Part shown: piece by piece, positions 9,908 to 18,091 of the stretch
Position numbering within the stretch: position 1 is the first letter of the stretch
How the letters are laid out: every line of letters begins with the position of its first letter
DNA from: Pedobacter sp. KBW06
GTDB taxonomy: Bacteria; Bacteroidota; Bacteroidia; Sphingobacteriales; Sphingobacteriaceae
DNA length: 64,000 nt
Assembly (NCBI RefSeq): GCF_003852525.1
Contig: NZ_QAJL01000004.1
Coordinates: forward strand, 872,459-936,458
Direction of reading: 5' to 3'
Made by a program: the position numbers and the translations under genes
Notes under the pieces: generated by a model
The model's database searches: none
What the model was told of the DNA's origin: nothing
The model's input: only the letters and a program-made list of their open reading frames with translations

Positions 9908-9915
9908 TAATTTTG
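9908..9915 (+). promoter_or_regulatory. Candidate -7 box for the 10017 gene
   Basis: TAATTTTG matches the Bacteroidota -7 consensus TAnnTTTG exactly. A TTTG at 9890-9893 could be the -33 box, but the 14-base spacer is short. If used, it leaves a 5' leader of roughly 95 bases. Confidence 0.35.
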
Positions 9916-10016
9916 CTTTTAGTTAATTACTTGGAAATGTACCGAGCTTAATCTGCGCTAAAGATGGCATAGATTATGTAAGATCCATCTGACAAATAAA
10001 ATAAAAATATATACAG

Positions 10017-10415
10017 ATGAAACGGAATTTGATTATTGTCGCAAGTTGCATCGCAGGTCTGGTTTACTCGACGATTGGTTATGCACAAAATCCAGGACTG
10101 GCAGAAGACCAGAATCCGAGATATCAGGAAAGCAGGGCTAAATATATAGAATTAGCTGATTCTTTGAACCGTAATCAGGGCAGTACTGTCCAGAATACCT
10201 ATAAAGCGTACGACTGGTACACGGCAAGGGAAGAGCGCAGGGCTTTGCGCAGACAAAGAAATTATGAAAATAGCTGGTACAACCCTTACTATTATGGTAA
10301 TTCTTATTATTCTCCGATAGGCCTCTCCCTGGGCTTTGGCTATAGCAATTATGGCTGGGGTAATAACTACGGTTATGGCAATTGGGGACATCACGGTCGC
10401 TGGAACCGCTGGTAA
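10017..10415 (+). CDS. Small secreted Gly/Tyr/Asn-rich protein
   Basis: The 132-residue protein has a signal peptide (to about residue 24, STIGYAQ). A charged middle (REERRALRRQR) is followed by a low-complexity tail of Tyr, Gly, Asn and Trp (NPYYYGNSYYSPIG, YGYGNWGHHGRWNRW). I recognise no domain. Such aromatic- and glycine-rich tails occur in small secreted or cell-surface proteins, but no function can be assigned. It lies 31 bases before the LpoB-like gene in the same direction and may share its transcript. Confidence 0.65.
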   Translation: MKRNLIIVASCIAGLVYSTIGYAQNPGLAEDQNPRYQESRAKYIELADSLNRNQGSTVQNTYKAYDWYTAREERRALRRQRNYENSWYNPYYYGNSYYSPIGLSLGFGYSNYGWGNNYGYGNWGHHGRWNRW

Positions 10416-10446
10416 ACAACAACATTAGAAATTTATATTTAGAAAT

Positions 10447-11043
10447 ATGCAGTTTAAAAAGATAATAGCAATTGCAGCTATTGCAGTTTCTGGGATGATG
10501 GTCATCAGCTCATGCTCCAGACAAGTGACACGTGTAAATACAGATGAATCGATCGACATCAGTGGAAACTGGAACAATACCGATTCAAGACTGGTGGCAC
10601 AGGAAATGACCCAAACGATTCTGGGCGGGAAATGGTTACCTAACCATTTGGAAGGTAAACAAGGAAAGAAACCAGTGGTAGTGGTTGGCGCGGTAAACAA
10701 TAAAAGCCATGAGCACATCGATGCTGAGACTTTTGTTAAAGACGTAGAGCAATCTTTTATTCAAAGTGACCGTGTGAGATTGGTACAGGGAGGTAAAAAA
10801 AGAGAAGAATTACGTGCGGAAAAAGCAGATCAGCAAGACAACTCTTCCGTATCGACCATGAAGAAATTCGGATTGGAAAACGGAGCTGATTATATCCTTC
10901 AGGGATCTATCAACTCTATTGTAGATTCACACAAAAGGAAAAAGGTCGTTTATTATCAGGTAAACCTGGAACTGACCAATATTCAAACCAATGAAGTGGT
11001 TTGGATAGGAGACAAAAAAATTGCTAAATACGTTAAAAATTAG
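10447..11043 (+). CDS. LpoB-like penicillin-binding protein activator lipoprotein
   Basis: The 198-residue protein has a lipoprotein signal (MMVISSC) and then a domain that fits the LpoB/COG3417 family: DSRLVAQEMTQTIL, KPVVVVGAVNNKSHEHID, FVKDVEQSFIQSDRVRLV and GADYILQGSINSI...YYQVNLELTNIQTNEVVWIGDKKIAK. In Enterobacteria LpoB reaches from the outer membrane to activate PBP1b; in other phyla the role is not proven. The gene sits just before a COG3014-like lipoprotein gene. In several proteobacteria LpoB-like, DUF799 and COG3014 genes occur together; no DUF799 gene is present here. The stop codon (11041-11043) lies inside a small hairpin. Confidence 0.85.
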   Translation: MQFKKIIAIAAIAVSGMMVISSCSRQVTRVNTDESIDISGNWNNTDSRLVAQEMTQTILGGKWLPNHLEGKQGKKPVVVVGAVNNKSHEHIDAETFVKDVEQSFIQSDRVRLVQGGKKREELRAEKADQQDNSSVSTMKKFGLENGADYILQGSINSIVDSHKRKKVVYYQVNLELTNIQTNEVVWIGDKKIAKYVKN

Positions 11044-11060
11044 TCTGGTTTTACAGACTA
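11041..11060 (+). promoter_or_regulatory. Intercistronic hairpin at the lpoB-like stop codon
   Basis: TAGTCTG and CAGACTA form a perfect 7-bp stem with a 6-base loop. The left arm begins with the stop codon of the LpoB-like gene, and the right arm ends 8 bases before the ATG of the next gene. There is no T-run, so it is not an ordinary terminator. It could affect translation of the downstream gene or mRNA stability. Confidence 0.5.
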
Positions 11061-11068
11061 AATGTAAT

Positions 11069-12505
11069 ATGGTTAATATTAGTAAGCATACTTTTAGAGC
11101 ATCACTTCTTTTGGGGTTGATGCTCTTTCTTTTTAGCTGTTCCAGCTATAATGACATGATTGGGCCATATTACAAACAGGTTTCCAATGGCAATTATCCG
11201 GAAGCAATTAAAGAGCTGGATAAAAACAGCCTGCTGAAAAAGCCGAGAAACAAATTGCTTTTCCTCATGGAAAAGGGAAAAACGAGTCACCTGGTAGGAG
11301 ATTACGAAAACAGCAACCGTTACTTTAATGAGGCCGATCAGCTCCTGGAAAATGGAATGGGTGGTGCAATGGATGCCGTAGTAGGAACCCTCGTAAATCC
11401 GATGAGCCAGGTTTATAAAGGAGAAGACTTTGAGAAGTTCATGATCCATTATTATAAGGCCTTAAACTACGTTTACCTGAACCGTACGGAAGACGCAATT
11501 GTAGAAGCAAGAAGGATTACACTGCAGTCGCAGGAACAGGGTGATAAGTTTGACAATAAGGAGAGCCGTTATTCGAAAGATGCCTTCTCATTAATGCTTC
11601 AGGGATTAATCTATGAGCATGATGGTGATGTGAACAATGCTTTTATCGCTTACCGGAATGCAGCAGAAGTTTACCTGAACAGCAAAGACCATACTTATTA
11701 CGGGACGGTGATGCCGGAAGGCTTAAAGAAGGATGTATTGAGAACAGCGGATGCAATGGGATTTGTTTCTGAGCTCCAGCGGTTTGAAGGCTTGTTTAAC
11801 CTGAAATATACCAGAGAAAAAGCACCCGAAGGCGGAGAACTGATCTTTTTCTGGGAAAACGGACTGGCACCTGTTAAACAACAGGAGGAATTTTTCTTTT
11901 CCCTGGTTAAAGGGGGGGATGGAGGCTTGTTTTTCACGAATGTAGGAGGAACGATTATCGTTCCGTTTAACAACAGCTATGGCAATAGCAGGGATTTTAA
12001 TGCAAGTTCAGTTCAGAGCTTGCGGGCAACCTATCCAAAATACGTGGCACGTTCTCCTTTCTATAGCAATGCCACATTGAGCAACGGGACAAATACGATA
12101 AATTTTGAGAAAGCAGAAGACATCAATGAACTGGCGTTTAAGACGCTTGATCAGCGTTTTCTGAAAGAGATGAGTAAAGTACTGACCCGTCTGGCAGTAA
12201 AGAAAGCTGCGGAGTATGTGCTGAGAGAAAGTGCTAAAGGAACGGGAAAGAATGGAAAAGACAACTCCCTTTTGGAAGGACTTGGTTTGGGCATGCAGCT
12301 GTATAGCCTGATCTCTGAAAAGGCAGATACCAGAAACTGGCAGTCTTTACCTGCAAATATCAGCTATACCCGGATTCCGCTCCAAAAAGGGAACAATACC
12401 ATCACGCTTAACCTAAAAGGAGCGAATGGCAGTAATGAAACGAAAACAATAGAGGTTATGGGCACAGGAAAATTACAGTTTTATAACTATTCGACTTTAC
12501 GCTAG
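11069..12505 (+). CDS. COG3014-like TPR lipoprotein
   Basis: I place the start at the ATG at 11069, which gives a normal lipoprotein signal (MVNISKHTFRASLLLG...FLFSC, Cys near residue 24); the longer frame from 11021 would overlap the upstream gene. The 478-residue protein begins with helical TPR-like segments (YYKQVSNGNYPEAIKELDK, GKTSHLVGDYENSNRYFNEA, IYEHDGDVNNAFIAYRNAAE). Its central and C-terminal parts (PEGGELIFFWENGLAPVKQ, IPFNNSYG-like region) resemble the COG3014 family. These proteins are found with LpoB-like and DUF799 lipoproteins; their role is thought to be in the cell envelope but is not well defined. It is co-directional with the lpoB-like gene and probably in one operon with it. 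Confidence 0.75.
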   Translation: MVNISKHTFRASLLLGLMLFLFSCSSYNDMIGPYYKQVSNGNYPEAIKELDKNSLLKKPRNKLLFLMEKGKTSHLVGDYENSNRYFNEADQLLENGMGGAMDAVVGTLVNPMSQVYKGEDFEKFMIHYYKALNYVYLNRTEDAIVEARRITLQSQEQGDKFDNKESRYSKDAFSLMLQGLIYEHDGDVNNAFIAYRNAAEVYLNSKDHTYYGTVMPEGLKKDVLRTADAMGFVSELQRFEGLFNLKYTREKAPEGGELIFFWENGLAPVKQQEEFFFSLVKGGDGGLFFTNVGGTIIVPFNNSYGNSRDFNASSVQSLRATYPKYVARSPFYSNATLSNGTNTINFEKAEDINELAFKTLDQRFLKEMSKVLTRLAVKKAAEYVLRESAKGTGKNGKDNSLLEGLGLGMQLYSLISEKADTRNWQSLPANISYTRIPLQKGNNTITLNLKGANGSNETKTIEVMGTGKLQFYNYSTLR

Positions 12506-12543
12506 CCCTCAACTCAAATCAATAAACCACACAATAAATAGAT

Positions 12544-12810
12544 ATGCAAGAGCCTTTTGACATTCAAATAGGAAATATTAATTATGCTGTTTTTCCGGAA
12601 GGAAACGATACTTACGTGATTTTTAAAGAGGGTAAGGAATATGTCCACATCCAAAAAGACACGGAACTTCAATGGTTGAAACTTGACGAGGAAACCGGCC
12701 TTCCCTTATTTGAAGCAGACGAAGAGATCAATAACATTGGCCGCGAGATCATCGCATTCCAGCCTGAAGAAGAGGAAGAGGAAGGCGAAGAGGAGGAAGA
12801 AGAAGAATAG
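12544..12810 (+). CDS. Small highly acidic protein with Glu-rich tail
   Basis: The 88-residue protein has no signal peptide. Its first ~75 residues look folded (FDIQIGNINYAVFPEGNDTYVIF...) and it ends in a run of about 14 residues that are nearly all Glu. The tail is encoded by a GAA/GAG repeat (about 12766-12807) that could change length by slippage. It is 38 bases after the COG3014-like gene and may belong to that operon. Its stop is only three bases from the stop of the convergent YifB gene, with no terminator between them. I do not recognise the family. Confidence 0.65.
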   Translation: MQEPFDIQIGNINYAVFPEGNDTYVIFKEGKEYVHIQKDTELQWLKLDEETGLPLFEADEEINNIGREIIAFQPEEEEEEGEEEEEEE

Positions 12811-12813
12811 GCC

Positions 12814-14352
12814 TCAGGATGCCCAGCTATCGCGGTCCAGGCTGCGGTAGTGAATGGCTTCTGCCAGATGTTCCGGTTTAATGTCTTCACATTTTGCCAG
12901 ATCGGCAATCGTTCTGGCCACCTTTAAGATCCGGTCGTAAGCCCTTGCTGATAAGCCCAGTTTTTCCATGGCTTTTTTGATCAGTTCCTGTCCCTCTTCA
13001 TTGATATGACAAATCTTGCGAACCATTTTAGGGCTCATCTGGGCATTGCAGTATAAATCTGCTTTCCCCTCGAAGCGAAGGCCCTGAATGGCCCGGGCTG
13101 CAATTACCCGCGATCTGATCAATGCGCTTTTTTCTGCCACAACAGGAGAAGAGAGCTCGCTGAAGTGTACCGGGGTGACCTCTACATGCAGGTCTATCCT
13201 GTCCAGCAAGGGGCCTGAAACTTTACTCAGGTATTTCTGAACCATCCCCGGCCCACAGATACATGCTTTTTCCGGATGATTATAGAAACCACAGGGACAG
13301 GGGTTCATGGAAGCGATGAGCATAAAACTTGCCGGATAGACCACGCTCATCCTCGCTCTGGAAATCACGATATTCCGGTCTTCCAGCGGTTGACGCATCA
13401 CCTCAAGCACACTTCTTTTAAACTCAGGCAGTTCATCCAGAAAGAGCACGCCGTTATGTGCCAGTGAGATTTCTCCCGGTTGGGGATGGGCACCGCCCCC
13501 CACGAGTGCCATATCGGAAATGGTATGGTGCGGACATCGATAAGGACGCGCTGTCATGAGTGAATCTATGGCATTGAGCTTTCCTGCCACCGAATGAATT
13601 TTAGTGGTTTCCAGGGCTTCCTGTAAGCTTAAGGGAGGAAGTATGGTGGGGACTCTCTTTGCCAGCATTGTTTTTCCTGCTCCCGGCGGACCGATCAGGA
13701 TCAGGTTGTGTCCTCCCGCAGCGGCAATTTCCAGCGCACGCTTGATGTTTTCCTGTCCTTTCACATCAGAAAAATCAAACTCATAACTGTCCTGAGGCCG
13801 GAGAAAAGTATCGGCTGAATTGACGAATACCCGTTCCGGTTTTTCTTTGTTATTAAAGAAAGAAACCACTTCACTGAGCCTGGACATCCCGTATACATGA
13901 AGATCCGATACAATTGCCGCTTCCCTGGAATTGTCTTTGGGCAGGATAAAACCTTTAAACCCCGCCGCTTTCGCCTGGATGGCAATGGGTAAGGCCCCTT
14001 TGATGGGCTGTAATCCTCCATCTAAGGAAAGTTCGCCCATGATGAAATAATCTCCGGTTTCCGGGCTCTCAATCTGACCTGAGGCCGCGAGAATGGCCAG
14101 GGCAATTGGAAGGTCATAAGCTGAGCCTTCTTTTCTGATGTCTGCAGGGGCGAGGTTAATCACGATCTTCTGTCTGGGCATTTTCAATCCGGCAGACTGG
14201 ATCGCGCTTTCTATTCTCCGGAGGCTTTCTTTAATGGCATTGTCCGGAAGGCCAACGATGTGGTATTTATTTCCTCCGCCAATACTGACTTCAATTGTGA
14301 TTGTTAGTGCATCAACGCCAAAAACAGCGCTTCCATAAGTTTTTACCAGCAT
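12814..14352 (-). CDS. YifB/ComM family Mg-chelatase-like AAA+ ATPase
   Basis: I chose the ATG at 14352, giving MLVKTYGSAVFGVDA, the usual N-terminus of this family; the longer open frame to 14412 adds 20 atypical residues. The 512-residue protein has the N-terminal ChlI-like domain (KYHIVGLPDNAIKESLRR, GSAYDLPIALAILAASGQ), the AAA+ core with Walker A LIGPPGAGKTMLAKR (~218-232), Walker B VLFLDELPEF, and the C-terminal Mg-chelatase-like domain (PRPYRCPHHTISD region, NPCPCG, LSARAYDRILKVARTIADL). ComM is a hexameric helicase that promotes branch migration during natural transformation; orthologues are often called YifB. It lies downstream of ffh but a terminator separates them. Confidence 0.93.
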   Translation of the reverse strand: MLVKTYGSAVFGVDALTITIEVSIGGGNKYHIVGLPDNAIKESLRRIESAIQSAGLKMPRQKIVINLAPADIRKEGSAYDLPIALAILAASGQIESPETGDYFIMGELSLDGGLQPIKGALPIAIQAKAAGFKGFILPKDNSREAAIVSDLHVYGMSRLSEVVSFFNNKEKPERVFVNSADTFLRPQDSYEFDFSDVKGQENIKRALEIAAAGGHNLILIGPPGAGKTMLAKRVPTILPPLSLQEALETTKIHSVAGKLNAIDSLMTARPYRCPHHTISDMALVGGGAHPQPGEISLAHNGVLFLDELPEFKRSVLEVMRQPLEDRNIVISRARMSVVYPASFMLIASMNPCPCGFYNHPEKACICGPGMVQKYLSKVSGPLLDRIDLHVEVTPVHFSELSSPVVAEKSALIRSRVIAARAIQGLRFEGKADLYCNAQMSPKMVRKICHINEEGQELIKKAMEKLGLSARAYDRILKVARTIADLAKCEDIKPEHLAEAIHYRSLDRDSWAS

Positions 14353-14410
14353 ATAAGATTGGGTTTTGCCTAATCTATCAGCAAATACAATATGGAGGTA
14401 GTTTTTTGGC

Positions 14411-14441
14411 AAATAAAAAGCCCGGCTTGAAGGGCCGGGCT
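14411..14441 (-). terminator. Intrinsic terminator of ffh
   Basis: An 8-bp G+C-rich stem (AGCCCGGC 14419-14426 with GCCGGGCT 14434-14441, 7-base loop) is followed on the minus strand by TTTTTATTT. It lies 25 bases after the ffh stop and before the yifB start. Confidence 0.85.
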
Positions 14442-14465
14442 GATCGTTTATCTTAGAAAAACACC

Positions 14466-15806
14466 TTACATTCTTCCCTGAGGCATTTTAGGCATATTTT
14501 TCATCATTTTTGCTGCTGCTGCAGGATTAGAGAACTGCTTCATTACTTTACGCATGTCTTCAAACTGTTTGATCAGTTTGGTAACGTCCTCAATTTTATT
14601 TCCGGAACCCTTGGCAATCCTTGCGCGTCTGCTTTGCTGAATGCTGTCCGGGTTTTCACGCTCGTACTTGGTCATAGACTGAATGATGGCTTCCACATTT
14701 TTGAAAGCATCATCTTCTATCTCCACATTTTTCATCATTTTGCTCACGCCCGGAATCATGCCCATCAGGTCTTTCATGTTACCCATCTTCTTGATCTGCT
14801 GAATCTGGCTGTAGAAATCGTTGAAGTCAAACTTGTTCTTACGGATTTTCTTTTGAAGTTCTGCCGCTTCTTTCTCATCAAACTGCTGTTGTGCACGTTC
14901 AACGAGGGAAACCACATCACCCATTCCCAGAATCCTTGAAGCCATCCTTTCAGGATAGAATACATCCAGGGCTTCCATTTTCTCGCCGGTACCGATAAAT
15001 TTGATCGGTTTATTCACCACCGATTTGATCGATAAGGCCGCACCACCACGGGTATCACCATCCAGTTTGGTTAAAACCACCCCGGTAAAGTCTAACCTGT
15101 CGTTAAATGCTTTTGCTGTATTAACCGCATCCTGTCCGGTCATGGCATCAACAACAAACAGGATTTCGTGCGGTTTAGTATGTTCTTTTACGGCGGCGAT
15201 CTCGTTCATCATCTCCTCGTCTATCGCTAAACGACCGGCCGTATCTATAATAATTACATTGTTGTGCTGTTTCTTCCCTTCAGCAATACCCTCCATTGCA
15301 ATCGCTACCGGATCTTTGGATTCGATATTTGCATAAACAGGAACCCCGATCTGCTCTCCAAGGATCTGCAACTGGTCTACCGCTGCCGGGCGGTAAACGT
15401 CGCCTGCCACCAATAGTGGTTTCTTGCCTTTACTTTTCAGATAATTGGCCAGTTTTCCTGTGAAAGTTGTTTTACCGGCACCATTCAGTCCGGCAATCAG
15501 TATGATCGTTGGGTTTGTTTTAAGGTCTAACTCTGTCACTTCACCACCCATTAAGGCAGTCAGCTCATCGTTCATTACTTTGGTCAGCAACTGACCCGGA
15601 GAAACAGCCGTAAGTACATTTAAGCCCAGCGCTTTTTCTTTCACCTCATCGGTGAAGCTTTTCGCTGTTTTGTAATTTACGTCGGCATCCAATAAAGCCT
15701 TACGGATTTCTTTCATGGTCTCAGCCACGTTGATCTCTGTAATACTGCCTTGTCCTTTTAAAACTTTAAATGCACGGTCTAGTTTATCCTGTAAATTTTC
15801 AAACAT
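14466..15806 (-). CDS. ffh: Signal recognition particle protein Ffh
   Basis: The 446-residue GTPase binds 4.5S RNA and the signal sequences of nascent inner-membrane proteins and hands them to FtsY. The domains are in the normal order: N domain (1-~95), G domain with G1 GLNGAGKTT (106-114), DVYRPAAVDQL, G3 DTAGR (~189) and G4 TKLDGD, then a methionine-rich M domain (~310-446: MGNMKDLMGMIPGVSKMMKN, MRKVMKQFSNPAAAAKMMKNM). The length is normal. A terminator follows and a near-consensus Bacteroidota promoter precedes it. Confidence 0.98.
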   Translation of the reverse strand: MFENLQDKLDRAFKVLKGQGSITEINVAETMKEIRKALLDADVNYKTAKSFTDEVKEKALGLNVLTAVSPGQLLTKVMNDELTALMGGEVTELDLKTNPTIILIAGLNGAGKTTFTGKLANYLKSKGKKPLLVAGDVYRPAAVDQLQILGEQIGVPVYANIESKDPVAIAMEGIAEGKKQHNNVIIIDTAGRLAIDEEMMNEIAAVKEHTKPHEILFVVDAMTGQDAVNTAKAFNDRLDFTGVVLTKLDGDTRGGAALSIKSVVNKPIKFIGTGEKMEALDVFYPERMASRILGMGDVVSLVERAQQQFDEKEAAELQKKIRKNKFDFNDFYSQIQQIKKMGNMKDLMGMIPGVSKMMKNVEIEDDAFKNVEAIIQSMTKYERENPDSIQQSRRARIAKGSGNKIEDVTKLIKQFEDMRKVMKQFSNPAAAAKMMKNMPKMPQGRM

Positions 15807-15843
15807 TTTCTTTAATGCTTAGTGTTCAATTTTTTGTAAAAGC

Positions 15844-15871
15844 CAAAGTTATTAATTTTGGCCGAATCAAA
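15844..15871 (-). promoter_or_regulatory. Predicted ffh promoter
   Basis: On the minus strand TTTG (15868-15871) is followed after 16 bases by TAACTTTG (15844-15851), an exact TAnnTTTG match. It lies about 40 bases upstream of the ffh start codon. Confidence 0.55.
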
Positions 15872-15890
15872 TGGGAATATTTGTAAAGTA

Positions 15891-16886
15891 TTAGCGTGGG
15901 AAGACAAACATTACGCCTAGCGCAAGTACCTGACTTGCCTGAATCTGCGTGTCATTGTCCTTATCAAAGAGACCTACGCAGGTAAGTGAGACATTCATTA
16001 GTCTGTTTAGCTTAGAGGTGATGGCCAGATCCAAACGGTGGTCAATGTGTGCAAGAGGCCTGTCGTACGGGATAAACATCTGATACCGTGATTTTAAGAC
16101 CGTATTTGTGAATACTTCTTTCTCAAAGTTGGCAACCACCTGAAATGCAAGTTCATTTTTGAATTTCTTTCCTCTCTCAAGTCCATAATTACTATTGTTA
16201 TTCTTGTATATGGCGGTGTCGAGCACAAAAGTCTGTCTGGCGGTACCCGTACCAATTCTGGTAGAAAAGTATTTGTTGGGCTTATATTCAAAACCCATTG
16301 ATTCAGTCAGATAACCTGGAGCCATAAACCTGGAAATAAGATCGGCCTTTTCCACTCCTGCTGTGGTCGTGTATTTGTAACCTTTATCAAATTGAGATTC
16401 AAAGTTTACTGAGGCGAAGAAGTACCAGTTTTTGGACATCTGTATTGCAGCTTTGTTATCCCAAAAGATCCTGTCTCTGGTTTTCTTTTGCAGTTGATCT
16501 TTATTTTTTACTTTTCCATATTCGAGGATCACTTCACTCACATAGCTGTAGTTTTCCTTACTGTATTCTGCTTTATAATTCACCAAACCGCCTACAGCAA
16601 GGGAGTTTACCCCACCACCTTTCCAGTTATTGGAGAAAGTGGCCTGGTTTACATTGATCCCTATCGCAGTTTTCGTTTTCCAGTAATTTACTTTCGCATC
16701 TACAACAATGGGAGAAAGGGTTACAGGTTTAAAAATTAAAACTCCTGTTCTGGATGGTAAGGGACTACGTTTTAGTTTGATGTCTAAACCTTTGGTATCA
16801 ATTGGAATGGTATCCACTTCCTGAGCAGATAAGGTGTTTATGGATACGACAAAAACCAATAAGAAGCTGGCATAAAAAATCTTCAT
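15891..16886 (-). CDS. DUF3078 family secreted/outer-membrane protein
   Basis: Starting at the ATG at 16886 gives a typical signal peptide (MKIFYASFLLVFVVSINTLSA-Q); an ATG at 16904 adds six residues. The 331-residue protein has alternating hydrophobic and polar strands and the phrases INVNQATFSNNWKGGGVNSL, YSYVSEVILEYGKVKN and DRIFWDNKAAIQMSKNWYFF, which are typical of DUF3078. The protein ends VLALGVMFVFPR, with an aromatic residue close to the C-terminus as in outer-membrane barrels. The family is widespread in Bacteroidota and its function is unknown. It stands alone, just upstream of the ffh promoter. Confidence 0.85.
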   Translation of the reverse strand: MKIFYASFLLVFVVSINTLSAQEVDTIPIDTKGLDIKLKRSPLPSRTGVLIFKPVTLSPIVVDAKVNYWKTKTAIGINVNQATFSNNWKGGGVNSLAVGGLVNYKAEYSKENYSYVSEVILEYGKVKNKDQLQKKTRDRIFWDNKAAIQMSKNWYFFASVNFESQFDKGYKYTTTAGVEKADLISRFMAPGYLTESMGFEYKPNKYFSTRIGTGTARQTFVLDTAIYKNNNSNYGLERGKKFKNELAFQVVANFEKEVFTNTVLKSRYQMFIPYDRPLAHIDHRLDLAITSKLNRLMNVSLTCVGLFDKDNDTQIQASQVLALGVMFVFPR

Positions 16887-16957
16887 TCCTACAAAGAAAA
16901 ACAAAAATGTTGCTTATTAAAAGTTTAATAGCAAACTAATTGCAGAATGACAGGGAA

Positions 16958-17293
16958 TTAGGCCTTTTGGGAGCCGTAACTGAACCAGGAGAAGAACTTT
17001 CTCTGCGATAAATAACTCAGGTTACGCTCATTGGCATAGGCTTCCCTTTCAAAACGGATGTTGAAATAAGCGAGGTAATGGTTTTTGAAGCGAATCAGGT
17101 TAACCAGATAGTTCAGCGTATACAGCAAATAAAAAGGAAGGATGAGCAGCTCCAGCTGCTGACGCAGATGAATGCGTTCATGGTTGACCAGTGTTTGATT
17201 TGTTTTTTGGTGTTTGTTCTGTAAAATGATAAAAGGAAAGATGGCCATGGCATTGGCAGACAACCGGGGATATATCAAAAAGAACAACCTCAA
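16958..17293 (-). CDS. Small membrane protein with HERIH metal-binding motif
   Basis: The 111-residue protein carries HERIH (His38, Glu39, His42), which fits an HExxH zinc-peptidase core, and FEREAYANE (~80-88), where a Glu could serve as the third ligand. Between them is one hydrophobic segment (LLILPFYLLYTLNYLVNLI). Small proteins of this form are common in Bacteroidota; some resemble the catalytic core of M48/M56 peptidases. Activity is inferred from the motif only. Its start overlaps the end of the upstream gene by four bases (ATGA), so the two are translationally coupled. Confidence 0.7.
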   Translation of the reverse strand: MRLFFLIYPRLSANAMAIFPFIILQNKHQKTNQTLVNHERIHLRQQLELLILPFYLLYTLNYLVNLIRFKNHYLAYFNIRFEREAYANERNLSYLSQRKFFSWFSYGSQKA

Positions 17294-18042
17294 AACTGTT
17301 CAACGGTTAATTTAGGGAGTGGCTGTAACCTGAAAGCTGCCGGATTTCGCTTGTAGCTGGCATAGCTGTTCCTCACAAAAACAACAAAGGCATAATCCGA
17401 TGCTGTTAAAGCAAACTGATACGTTGGCCGGTATTGCTGCATAAAATCTTCTGCCTCGAAATCTCCGATATGTAGGGTTCTTTTCACGTAATCAGGTTTA
17501 AACCTATAGTCGATGATGGCTTCCTTATAATCCCTTTCCAGGATTTTCTGCAGATGTCTGGCATTTTTGCCATCCCTGCTCAGCAGGTTGTAAATCGCGT
17601 CTATTCCCAATCCTACACCCCCCATTCCAAGGTTCAGCAGGTCTTTTGCTTTTCCTTTATCCAGGGCATATTTATATTCTTTCAGGGATTTCTCATGACG
17701 TTCTCTCGGGGTATATTTATCACCAATAATGGCCACCTCCCTCAGGTTGATCCCCAGTGACTTCAATTGAAAATATACTGCTTTCTGACCTTTGTACACA
17801 ATCGTGTCCAGCGCATAACCCTGTAAAACGGCAAATAAGGTATCTCCAACAGCGGCTTTGATGGCAAATTCTCCTTTTGGAGTGTTGTAAATCCCTTCAT
17901 CGTTGGTAGAATTGTAGATATACACCTTTGCGAGGCGGAGTTTGGATTCCTTATCCACCACAAAACCTTGTACGCCAGAACTCTGTGCGACAATTTTAAG
18001 GCTCAAAAAAGAAAACAGTAAGAGTAAACCTAAATACTTCAT
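17290..18042 (-). CDS. Secreted protein with carboxypeptidase-like regulatory domain
   Basis: The 250-residue protein has a signal peptide (MKYLGLLLLFSFLSLKIVA-Q). Next is a CarboxypepD_reg-like beta-sandwich (~22-100: VQGFVVDKESKLRLAKVYIY, GEFAIKAAVGDTLFAVLQGY), a domain common at the N-terminus of Bacteroidota outer-membrane proteins but here not followed by a barrel. The rest (~105-250) is mainly helical and unassigned (ERHEKSLKEYKYALDKGKA, HLQKILERDYKEAIIDYRF). It overlaps the HERIH gene by four bases, which suggests that the two products work together in the envelope. Confidence 0.75.
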   Translation of the reverse strand: MKYLGLLLLFSFLSLKIVAQSSGVQGFVVDKESKLRLAKVYIYNSTNDEGIYNTPKGEFAIKAAVGDTLFAVLQGYALDTIVYKGQKAVYFQLKSLGINLREVAIIGDKYTPRERHEKSLKEYKYALDKGKAKDLLNLGMGGVGLGIDAIYNLLSRDGKNARHLQKILERDYKEAIIDYRFKPDYVKRTLHIGDFEAEDFMQQYRPTYQFALTASDYAFVVFVRNSYASYKRNPAAFRLQPLPKLTVEQF

Positions 18043-18091
18043 CAGAACACAAAATTAAGAGATATCTATATCAGCAGATTAAAGATTAACA

